A program made the translations under genes and the position numbers. DNA of 6,782 nt from Burkholderiales bacterium (GTDB lineage Bacteria > Pseudomonadota > Gammaproteobacteria > Burkholderiales > Burkholderiaceae_D), in assembly GCA_005800405.1 (NCBI GenBank), contig SYFN01000167.1, forward strand, positions 1 to 6,782, in the 5' to 3' direction. This document shows positions 1 to 6,650 of this stretch, in pieces. The notes below the pieces were generated by a model, which did not search any database, had not been told where the DNA came from, and saw nothing but the letters and a program-made list of their open reading frames with translations. Each line of letters begins with the position of its first letter. The stretch's first letter is position 1.

Positions 1-653
1 CCAACGGCGCCGGCAAGTCGACATTGTTCAATCTGATTTCAGGTCGCTTTGCGCCCACCAGCGGTGAGATTTTGCTCAATGGCCAATCGATCGCCGGTTT
101 GCCTCCGTATCGGATCAATCGACTCGGTTTGTCACGCAGTTTTCAGATCACGAATATTTTTCATCGTTTGTCCGTCTTTGAAAATCTGCGCTGCGCAGTC
201 CTGTGGTCGCTGGGCTACCGTAACTCTTTCTGGCACAAGCTGAGCGCACTCAAAGACGCTCGCGACGCTGCTGAGCAGGTCATGGAGTCCATCGGACTGA
301 CCTGGCGACGGAATACATCCGCGAGCTCCTTGACCTATGCCGAGCAGCGTGCGCTTGAAATTGGGATCACTATCGCGGGCGGCGCAGACGTTATTCTGCT
401 GGATGAACCTACGGCGGGCATGAGTCGATCCGAGTCTGATGCCGCAGTGGATTTGATCTCGCGGGTGACAGAAGGAAAAACTTTGCTCATGGTGGAGCAC
501 GATATGAGTGTGGTGTTTGGGCTCGCGGATCGTATCGCTGTCGTGGTCTATGGCGAGGTGCTGGCTTGTGACACGCCGATGGCTATTCGAAAAAATACGC
601 AAGTGAAGGAGGCCTATCTTGGAAGTCATGCCCCCGATGAGGCGAAAGCATGA
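1..653 (+). CDS. livG: Branched-chain-type ABC transporter ATP-binding protein LivG (5' partial)
   Basis: This is one of the two cytoplasmic ATPases that power a HAAT-family importer for branched-chain amino acids or related carboxylates. The gene enters from outside the window: reading from base 3 gives NGAGKSTLFNLISG, the Walker A loop, so about 30-40 N-terminal residues are missing. The TTG at 24 is internal and not a start. Further motifs are the Q-loop (SRSFQ), the signature at 330-347 read as LTYAEQ, Walker B VILLDEP at 390-410, the AGMSRSES D-loop region and the H-loop histidine (VEHD, His codon 498-500). The C-terminal VKEAYLGSH is typical of LivG. The signature usually reads LSYGEQ or LSGGQ in this family; here Ala (codon 339-341) replaces the conserved Gly. 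The stop overlaps the livF start as ATGA, indicating translational coupling. The assignment to the family is firm; the substrate is unknown. Confidence 0.93.
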   Translation, partial: NGAGKSTLFNLISGRFAPTSGEILLNGQSIAGLPPYRINRLGLSRSFQITNIFHRLSVFENLRCAVLWSLGYRNSFWHKLSALKDARDAAEQVMESIGLTWRRNTSASSLTYAEQRALEIGITIAGGADVILLDEPTAGMSRSESDAAVDLISRVTEGKTLLMVEHDMSVVFGLADRIAVVVYGEVLACDTPMAIRKNTQVKEAYLGSHAPDEAKA

Positions 654-1351
654 GTGCATTACTGGCGATTCGTGATTTGCATGCGTTTTACGGCAAGAGT
701 CATGTCTTGCATGGTGTGAACTTGCATGTCGACAGAGGTGAGATCGTCAGCCTGCTGGGCCGCAATGGTGTCGGGCGGTCCACGACGGTGAAGGCGGCAA
801 TGGGCTTGGTAGAGGCAACGGGTTCGATCGAATTCAAGGGCGAGCAGATCCTGGGACTGCCTGCATTCAAGGTCGCGCATTGTGGACTAGGCTATGTACC
901 AGAGAACCGGGATATATTTCCCACATTGAGCGTCGAGCATAATTTGCTGCTCGGGGTCAAAAAGGGCACAACCTCGCGCTGGCATATGGATGACATGTAT
1001 CAGATGTTCCCTCGACTCAAAGAACGCCAGCATACTCCGGCGGGTGTGCTGTCCGGAGGCGAGCAGCAAATGCTGACACTCTGCCGTACACTGATGGGAG
1101 ATCCTGACTTGATCATGATTGACGAACCAACCGAGGGATTGGCGCCCAAGATTGTGGCACTGGTTGCCGATTACCTGAAGGCGCTGAAGGCCCGAGGTAT
1201 TTCAGTGCTCCTGGTTGAGCAGAAACTGGCCATTGCGCTGGACATATCGCAGCGCGTTTATGTGATGGGACGTGGCAGTATTGTGTTTGAAGGTTCGCCA
1301 GACGATTTGCGCAGTAATCCCGACATTCGCAAGGAATGGCTCGAAGTGTAG
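650..1351 (+). CDS. livF: Branched-chain-type ABC transporter ATP-binding protein LivF
   Basis: This is the second ATPase of the importer, pairing with LivG as a heterodimer under the membrane permeases. It is a complete 233-residue protein, the usual LivF length. Motifs in order: Walker A GRNGVGRST (residues 37-45), a Q-loop position read as YVPENRDIFP with Glu85, signature LSGGEQQ (134-140), Walker B LIMIDEP (154-160), and LLVEQ with Gln191 where other ABC ATPases have the switch His. Gln there and Glu in the Q-loop are, to my knowledge, common in LivF. Arg43 (CGG, 776-778) in place of the invariant Walker A Lys is not canonical, although I recall similar GVGRST loops in betaproteobacterial homologues, so it may be a lineage trait rather than damage. 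The ATG overlaps the livG stop by 4 bases. The substrate is not determined by this subunit. Confidence 0.95.
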   Translation: MSALLAIRDLHAFYGKSHVLHGVNLHVDRGEIVSLLGRNGVGRSTTVKAAMGLVEATGSIEFKGEQILGLPAFKVAHCGLGYVPENRDIFPTLSVEHNLLLGVKKGTTSRWHMDDMYQMFPRLKERQHTPAGVLSGGEQQMLTLCRTLMGDPDLIMIDEPTEGLAPKIVALVADYLKALKARGISVLLVEQKLAIALDISQRVYVMGRGSIVFEGSPDDLRSNPDIRKEWLEV

Positions 1352-1391
1352 TTTAAAAAAATAATATTCAACCTCTCTCAAGGAAGAAGAC

Positions 1392-2633
1392 ATGACCGAT
1401 ACCACCCGCTTACTGATTGCAGGTACAGCACTGGCAGCGGCGATCGCGTCGCCAGTTATTCTGGCTGAAACGATCAAAGTTGCTTTCATTGACCCCTTGT
1501 CCGGGCCCTTTGCGCCTGTAGGTCAAAATCTGCTGCGCAGCTATCAGGCGGTGGCCGAGATCGCGAATCGTGAAAAATGGGCGACTGGTCATACCTTCGA
1601 GATCACTGGCTTTGATAACAAAGCCAGTCCTCAAGAATCTTTGACGGTGCTCAAGACCGCTATCGACCAAGGCTATCGCTATGTTGTGCAGGGCAACGGA
1701 TCAGGGGCTGCGGGCGCGCTGATTGATGCGATCAACAAACATAATGAGCGTAATCCCGGCAAGGAAGTGGTCTTCTTGAACTACGCCGCCGTAGACCCGG
1801 ATCTGACTAACAGCAAATGCAGTTTCTGGCATTTTCGGTTGGACGCCAATTCCGACATGAAAATGGAGGCGTTGACGACCTACCTGGCTAAGGACCAAAA
1901 CATCAAGAAGGTGTACATCATCGGTCAGAATTATGCGCACGGACATCAAGTGACTCGCGCGGCAAAGGAATATTTGAAGCGCAAGCGCCCTGATATTGAA
2001 ATCGTTGGCGATGATTTGCATCCTATCGGCAGCGTGAAGGACTTCTCGCCCTATGTGGCCAAGATCAGTGCCAGCGGGGCTGATGTCGTCATCACCGGTA
2101 ACTGGGGCTCAGATCTGGCTCTGCTGGTGAAATCCGCCCGTGAAGCTGATTTGAAAGCCAACTTTTACACCTACTATGGCTATACGACAGGCGTTCCGAC
2201 TGTCATGGGGGCGGCGGGAGCCAACCACGTGCGCTATGTTGGTACCTGGAACGTCAACAATGAAAATTACTCAGGCAAGGATCTGGTGGAGTCATTCAAG
2301 AAAAAATTCAATGACGATTTTTACGCGGTCTCGGTATATTCGGCCATCCAGCTGCTGGGCAGGGGCATCTCAACGGCCAAGTCAACGGATCCTGTGAAGG
2401 TCGCGTTTGCTATGGAAGGTCAAAAATTCAAAACGCTCAATGGCGAGGTTGAAATGCGCAAGACCGATCACCAACTGCAACAACCGCTTTACATCGCTAC
2501 CTGGGTGAAGACTAATGGCAAGGATGTGAAATTTGATCAGGAAAATACAGGGTATGGCTGGAAAACAGATCAAAAAATCGATGCCTACATTGCTTCGCAG
2601 CCAACCTCCTGCAATATGAAGCGCCCATCCTGA
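1392..2633 (+). CDS. Branched-chain amino acid-type ABC transporter substrate-binding protein (LivK-like)
   Basis: This is a periplasmic type I binding protein that captures the substrate and delivers it to the permease. It has 413 residues. The N-terminus is a Sec signal peptide with a hydrophobic core (about residues 7-24) and probable cleavage at ILA|ETIKV after Ala25; no lipobox Cys is seen. The mature protein starts with IKVAFIDPLSGPFAPVGQN, the classic opening of the Peripla_BP_6/LivK family. A central Cys143 (NSKCSFWHF) and a C-terminal Cys407 (TSCNMKRP) could form a disulphide; this is inferred. The start is supported by AGGAAG at 1381-1386, 5 bases before ATG. It lies 40 bases after livF and just before a strong terminator, so it is the last gene of the transport operon. 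The AT-rich gap before it could hold an internal promoter, but none is convincing. Substrate: branched-chain amino acid by family name, possibly another carboxylate. Confidence 0.92.
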   Translation: MTDTTRLLIAGTALAAAIASPVILAETIKVAFIDPLSGPFAPVGQNLLRSYQAVAEIANREKWATGHTFEITGFDNKASPQESLTVLKTAIDQGYRYVVQGNGSGAAGALIDAINKHNERNPGKEVVFLNYAAVDPDLTNSKCSFWHFRLDANSDMKMEALTTYLAKDQNIKKVYIIGQNYAHGHQVTRAAKEYLKRKRPDIEIVGDDLHPIGSVKDFSPYVAKISASGADVVITGNWGSDLALLVKSAREADLKANFYTYYGYTTGVPTVMGAAGANHVRYVGTWNVNNENYSGKDLVESFKKKFNDDFYAVSVYSAIQLLGRGISTAKSTDPVKVAFAMEGQKFKTLNGEVEMRKTDHQLQQPLYIATWVKTNGKDVKFDQENTGYGWKTDQKIDAYIASQPTSCNMKRPS

Positions 2634-2650
2634 GGGTTTGAGCTCTGCTT

Positions 2651-2678
2651 AAAAAGCCTGCAGCACGCAGGCTTTTTT
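2651..2678 (+). terminator. Rho-independent terminator after the transport operon
   Basis: The stem is AAAAAGCCTGC (2651-2661) paired with GCAGGCTTTTT (2667-2677) around the 5-base loop AGCAC, giving 11 perfect base pairs ending in a run of T. It starts 17 bases after the stop codon of the substrate-binding protein gene. The A-run on the 5' side mirrors the T-run, so it could also work for transcripts from the other strand, though no - strand gene is visible nearby. It separates the first binding protein from the second. Confidence 0.93.
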
Positions 2679-2786
2679 GTTTTCTGTGAGGAATTTTTAC
2701 GAATAGGTGATTTATTCACCACACTTGAGACTTCTTGATAAACAGTGTCTGAGAGCTCCCTAAAATCTTCCTTTGAAAACAATGAC

Positions 2787-2792
2787 AGGAGA
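2787..2792 (+). promoter_or_regulatory. Orphan Shine-Dalgarno-like AGGAGA
   Basis: AGGAGA is the best ribosome-binding sequence ahead of the second binding-protein gene, but 30 bases separate it from the first in-frame ATG (2823), far more than the usual 5-9. At the proper distance the frame reads GTA (2796-2798), not a normal start codon, and stays open from there through 2823. The original start codon may therefore have been lost here. The only other ATG nearby (2782) lies before AGGAGA, overlaps it and meets a stop at once. Confidence 0.35.
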
Positions 2793-2822
2793 TACGTAGC
2801 GACTACAGCTTTTTTTTACACT

Positions 2823-4022
2823 ATGAGTCGCGTGGTTTTTTTAGTTACGCTGTTGTCTAGCATGGACGTTCTGTCTGCAACGTAAGAACCAATCAGAATA
2901 GGCTTGTCGGGACCGTTCACCAACGGTTCAGCGTCGATGGGCGAGAGCATGCGCAATGGCGTTCGACTGGCAGTCGACGAAATTAATAGTATTGGCGGGA
3001 TCCGTGGTCGTCTGATCGAAGTCATTGAGCGTGATGATCAGGCGAATAACGAGCTGGGTGCCCCGATCGCAGATGAATTGACGCGATTGAAGGTCATGGC
3101 AACCATCGGTATTGTTAACATCGGCGTTGGATTAGCCTCGATCGACTACTATCAAAAATCCAAAATTCCTTTGATGGTCGCCGTTTCCACTGTACCGGCA
3201 CTGACCCGAAAATTCGCGCCGCCGGCCGCCACCAGTAATTTCATATTTCGCGTTTCGCCCACACTTTATCTGGAGGCTCGCATCATTGCAGCTGACCTCA
3301 AGCGCCGTGGACTGATGCGTGTGGCCCTGATGACAGACGTCACCCCTTATGGTGAAAGCGGTCTGCAGGCGTTTTCGGAGCAGGCACGACTATCGGGACT
3401 TGATGTGGTGGCGCAACTGCGGTTTAAGATTGATGAAGTCGGTATGAGCAATCTGTTACAACGTGCTCGCACCGCAGGCGCAACTGCGGTGGTGGGCTGG
3501 GGCATCGGTCCGGAGCTGGTGCAAATCGCACGCGGCATGCAGACGATGGGTTGGCGTGTACCACTGCTGGGAAGTTGGACCCTGTCCATGCGAAATTTCA
3601 TCGATGCTGCAGGTTCCTCGGGTGAGGGGGCGCTGATGCCCCAAACCTTCATCCAGGACGCTGGTTCCACGGCTAAAAACAGTTTTTTGCTGGCCTACTG
3701 GCGCAGCTTCAAAACAGATCTGATTCCTTCCCCGATGAGCGCCGCACAGGGCTATGACGGTATGCATTTACTGGCACTGGCAATGCGACAAGCGAAATCG
3801 CTCGATGGAGATACGCTGCGAACAGCGCTCGAGTCGCTTGACTTCAGATATCAGGGCGTAGTCACCAGCTACGAAAAGCCCTTCAGTTCTCAGGATCATG
3901 ATGCCATCACGGCGAGTATGATGGTGATTGGTCGGGTAACCGCTGGGCGCGTGGGCTACGCCTATCACGAGGATCAGCAACGCGGTGCACTTCTTAAAAT
4001 TAAGCAAAAGGCGAATCAGTAA
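2823..4022 (+). pseudogene. ABC transporter substrate-binding protein, interrupted by an in-frame stop in the signal peptide region
   Basis: From ATG 2823 the frame encodes a short hydrophobic export signal (MSRVVFLVTLLSS, ending near VLSAT). It then hits TAA at 2883-2885 and continues in the same frame as EPIRIGLSGPFTNGSASMG, the standard mature start of a Peripla_BP_6/LivK-type periplasmic protein. The remaining roughly 380 codons are open to 4022 and keep family features: VRLAVDEINSIGGIRGR near the N-terminus and GYDGMHLLALAMRQAKS followed by TLRTALESLDF near the C-terminus. Total length, about 399 codons, is normal. So only the stop, and perhaps the start, is broken. Alternative starts such as TTG 2904 or ATG 2937 lack a good ribosome site and would give an unexported protein. 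No permease or ATPase gene adjoins it; it sits behind the operon terminator and may have served the same transporter. It could instead be a sequencing error or stop readthrough. The family is sure; inactivity is inferred. Confidence 0.75.
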
Positions 4023-4027
4023 ACGAC

Positions 4028-4054
4028 CTGGCCACGCCTCGAAAGGGGCGCCAG
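4028..4054 (+). other. GC-rich hairpin with GAAA tetraloop
   Basis: CGCCTC (4035-4040) pairs with GGGGCG (4045-4050), including one G-U pair, around the loop GAAA, a stable GNRA type. The outer bases CTGG (4028-4031) and CCAG (4051-4054) can extend the stem past a 3-base bulge. It begins 5 bases after the second binding-protein frame ends. No T-run follows, so it is not a canonical intrinsic terminator; it may be a weak terminator or a 3'-end stabilising structure. Confidence 0.4.
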
Positions 4055-4142
4055 CGCTAACTGCCCTGTCCTGATAGAGACTATTAACCAATCTGAATAA
4101 TACGGTCGTGCTTTTCTGGGTTATATTTGCAGGCTGGCGAGG

Positions 4143-4148
4143 TATACT
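4143..4148 (+). promoter_or_regulatory. Candidate -10 element for the beta-oxidation gene
   Basis: TATACT matches the sigma-70 -10 consensus well and would place a transcript start roughly 25 bases before the ATG at 4180. The -35 hexamer at the right spacing (GTTATA, 4120-4125) matches only three of six positions, so either an activator is needed or this is chance. I see no clear palindromic operator for a fatty-acid regulator in 4055-4179. Confidence 0.3.
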
Positions 4149-4179
4149 GCGATGACCAAAAACACAGGAGAAGCCCGAC

Positions 4180-6261
4180 ATGAGCGCGACGTATCAGGAA
4201 CACGACGACATTGGCGTAATCACGCTGAACAATCCCCCGGTCAATAGCTTGGGCCATGCAACTCGAGCCGGCATAGTCGACGGTGTCGGTCGGGCGCTGG
4301 ACAATCCAGCGATCAAGGCAATCATTATTGCGGGTGCCGGAAAAGGATTTTCTGGGGGTGCTGATATTGGCGAATTCAATTCACCCAAAGCTTTGCAGGA
4401 ACCCTCGCTGCACACCGTCATTCGCATCATCGAAGAGGCAGATAAACCTGTCATTGCAGCGATTCACGGTATTGCCATGGGTGGTGGTTTGGAACTGGCG
4501 CTGGGCTGTCATTATCGCGTTGCCACTGCAGGCGCTCAAATTGCTCTGCCTGAGGTAAAGCTGGGCATTTTGCCCGGTGCGGGTGGAACCCAAAGGCTGC
4601 CACGTGTACTCGGCGTCGAAACTGCACTGAACATGATTGTGACGGGCGAGACCACACTTTCTGAAAAGCTCTCGGGAACCCAATTGTTTGACCAGATGAT
4701 TGCGGGCGACCTGATTGAGGGTGCGCTTGCTTTCGCGACAAAAGTGGCTGATGCGCGACCGCTACCTAAGGTCAGAGATATAGGACTGAATTATCCTAAT
4801 GCCGATGGCTATCTGCAATTTGCCCACAACACGGTGCGCGCAGTTGCGGGAAAATTTCCGGCCCCGCTGAAATGCGTCGATGCTGTTGCGGCTGCAGTCA
4901 ACAAAAAATTTGACGAGGGTATTCGCTTTGAGCGAGATCTTTTTCTGGAGCTTGTACAGACGACAGAATCCAAAGCCTTGCGCCATGTATTTTTCGGTGA
5001 GCGAGCGGCTTCCAAGGTGCCGGACGTTCCTTCCGATACGCCCCTGCGCGATATTAAGTCGGCTGCAGTGATTGGTGCAGGCACCATGGGCGCTGGCATT
5101 GCGATGAATTTTGCAAATGCCGGCATTCCCGTAAAAATGCTCGAGCTGAAACAGGAAGCATTAGACAAAGGGCTAGCGACGATACGCAAGAACTACGAAA
5201 ACACCATGAAAAAGGGTAAGCTCACGCAAGAACAGCTCGACAAGCGCATGGGATTAATCACCGGTACCTTGTCTTATGCGGATCTTGCCCAGGCAGATAT
5301 CGTGGTTGAAGCGGTATTTGAAGATATGACGGTCAAAGAAAAAGTATTCACGCAACTCGATGAGGTAATGAAACCCGGAGCTATCCTGGCTTCAAACACT
5401 TCGACGCTGGATGTGGATCAGATTGCCGCATTTACCAAGCGGCCCCGGGACGTAATTGGTACTCACTTCTTTAGCCCCGCTAATGTGATGAAGCTGCTCG
5501 AGATTGTGCGCGGGGAAAAAACTGCTAAGGATGTACTTGCTACCACGCTGGCGCTGGCAAAAAAAATTCGCAAAACTGGCGTAGTCTCCGGTGTTTGTGA
5601 TGGTTTCATTGGTAATCGCATGGTCGAGCAATATATTCGTCAAGCGGGCTTCTTGCTGGAAGAAGGTTGCTTACCGGAGCAAGTTGACAAAGCGGCTGAG
5701 CAATTCGGTTTTGCGATGGGTCCTTTCCGTATGTCTGATTTAGCCGGTAATGATATTGGCTGGTATATCCGCAAGCGTCGGTACATAGAAAAGCCTGAAG
5801 TCACCTACTCCAAGGTTGCAGATCTGTTGTGCGAGAAAGGGCGTTTTGGTCAGAAAACCTCGGCGGGCTGGTACGATTACAAAGCGGGAGATCGTAAGGC
5901 TCATCCCTCCGAGGAAGTCAACCAAATGATCATTGCTCACTCTGCATCACTCGGAATGACACGGCGTAAAATCACCGAGCAAGAGATCGTTGAAAGACTG
6001 GTGTATGCCCTGGTAAATGAGGGCGCGCTCATCCTGGAAGAGGGTATCGCCATGAGAGCCTCTGACATTGATATGGTCTACCTGACTGGATACGGCTTCC
6101 CGCTCTTCCGTGGTGGCCCTATGTTCTACGCTGATACTGTGGGATTGCCCAATGTGCTGATTGCGATTCGCAAATATGCAAAAGGCAGCCATCCGGAAGC
6201 CTGGAAACCAGCGCCGCTGCTAGAAAAACTGGCGGGCGAAGGTAAGACTTTCAACAGTTGA
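4180..6261 (+). CDS. Bifunctional enoyl-CoA hydratase / 3-hydroxyacyl-CoA dehydrogenase (FadB-type)
   Basis: This 693-residue cytoplasmic fusion catalyses two consecutive beta-oxidation steps: hydration of trans-2-enoyl-CoA, then NAD-dependent oxidation of (S)-3-hydroxyacyl-CoA. The crotonase domain (about 1-190) shows the oxyanion segment GKGFSGGADI (55-63), GGGLELALG with catalytic Glu105, and LPEVKLGILPGAGG with Glu125, both acids present. The NAD-binding domain begins near 293 with GAGTMGAGIA (299-308). SNTSTL (405-410), GTHFFSP with catalytic His429, Glu441 in KLLEIV, and CDGFIGNR with Asn479 complete the dehydrogenase site. The two C-terminal helical domains follow, with GRFGQKTSAGWYDY and GYGFPLFRGGPMFYAD. 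Layout and length match E. coli FadB/FadJ and the peroxisomal multifunctional enzyme. AGGAG (4166-4170) lies 9 bases before ATG. No thiolase partner follows. It looks fully functional; the chain-length or substrate preference, and whether it acts on a fatty, dicarboxylic or aromatic-derived acid, cannot be read from sequence. Confidence 0.95.
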   Translation: MSATYQEHDDIGVITLNNPPVNSLGHATRAGIVDGVGRALDNPAIKAIIIAGAGKGFSGGADIGEFNSPKALQEPSLHTVIRIIEEADKPVIAAIHGIAMGGGLELALGCHYRVATAGAQIALPEVKLGILPGAGGTQRLPRVLGVETALNMIVTGETTLSEKLSGTQLFDQMIAGDLIEGALAFATKVADARPLPKVRDIGLNYPNADGYLQFAHNTVRAVAGKFPAPLKCVDAVAAAVNKKFDEGIRFERDLFLELVQTTESKALRHVFFGERAASKVPDVPSDTPLRDIKSAAVIGAGTMGAGIAMNFANAGIPVKMLELKQEALDKGLATIRKNYENTMKKGKLTQEQLDKRMGLITGTLSYADLAQADIVVEAVFEDMTVKEKVFTQLDEVMKPGAILASNTSTLDVDQIAAFTKRPRDVIGTHFFSPANVMKLLEIVRGEKTAKDVLATTLALAKKIRKTGVVSGVCDGFIGNRMVEQYIRQAGFLLEEGCLPEQVDKAAEQFGFAMGPFRMSDLAGNDIGWYIRKRRYIEKPEVTYSKVADLLCEKGRFGQKTSAGWYDYKAGDRKAHPSEEVNQMIIAHSASLGMTRRKITEQEIVERLVYALVNEGALILEEGIAMRASDIDMVYLTGYGFPLFRGGPMFYADTVGLPNVLIAIRKYAKGSHPEAWKPAPLLEKLAGEGKTFNS

Positions 6262-6650
6262 GCTAAAGCAGAGAACACCTTTCATACTTTGTCAGAGACT
6301 ATCCCGGTGATTGCCGGTGGTGGGTCTCTGGCATCGCATGGCTACAACGAGTTAACGCAACGCTCGACAGAAATACGGCGATATCGGAACCAGTTTCAGC
6401 GCCGTTTTACCCCCATTGTGAGTACGCTGAAGTGGCCAGACCATGATTCCTTCATGAGCGCTTACTCTGCTAACGCAAATCCTTTTGCTAAAGAAATTTC
6501 GTCAGCATTGTTTTTATTGCTAAATTACAACACTGGCGAGTACAAAAAAAGTTCAGTTGCAAAAGCTATTTTCAATACAAAATTATCTTGTTTTTCGATA
6601 AATACCTTATTTTTTGTTTGTTTTGAAAAAACAATAAATACAAACGTGGT
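6262..6650. other. Non-coding stretch, AT-rich toward the IS, possibly degenerate
   Basis: No convincing gene is seen in these 389 bases. A TTG-started frame (6289-6678) has no ribosome site, runs through low-complexity AT-rich sequence and ends inside the insertion sequence, so I do not call it. The first part (to about 6475) has normal composition; the rest is clearly AT-rich, with many A and T runs. There is no clear terminator behind the beta-oxidation gene; the only hairpin noted is an A/T-only-type stem TTGTTTT/AAAACAA (6618-6634, loop GAA). An imperfect inverted repeat, CCAGTTTCAGCG (6390-6401) against CGCTGAAGTGG (6425-6435), resembles motifs I associate with ends of some IS21-type elements, but this is a weak impression. 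Confidence 0.5.

Noticed and set aside
132..659. 175-codon - strand frame opposite livG
   Set aside because: It is fully antisense to a well-supported ATPase gene; the peptide is rich in His, Arg and Cys, as expected of a shadow frame.
2706..2720. Small hairpin GGTGA-TTTAT-TCACC between terminator and second binding-protein gene
   Set aside because: Only five base pairs and no T-run follow; a chance palindrome or an operator half cannot be told apart without relatives.
2735..2766. Promoter TTGATA ... TAAAAT ahead of the second binding-protein gene
   Set aside because: The hexamers are 20 bases apart, too far for a sigma-70 promoter, and no other pair in the spacer fits better.
2904..4022. 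Treating the second binding protein as a normal gene starting at TTG 2904
   Set aside because: Only GG directly abuts the TTG, which is too close for a ribosome site. The TTG encodes a residue inside the conserved IGLSGPF opening, and the signal peptide would be lost.
3768..4181. Long - strand open frame opposite the end of the second binding protein and the spacer
   Set aside because: It lies antisense to clearly conserved coding sequence, and its peptide shows no recognisable domain.
4152..4182. ATG at 4152 as an alternative start or leader peptide before the beta-oxidation gene
   Set aside because: It is out of frame with the enzyme, has no ribosome site of its own, and overlaps the likely transcript start.
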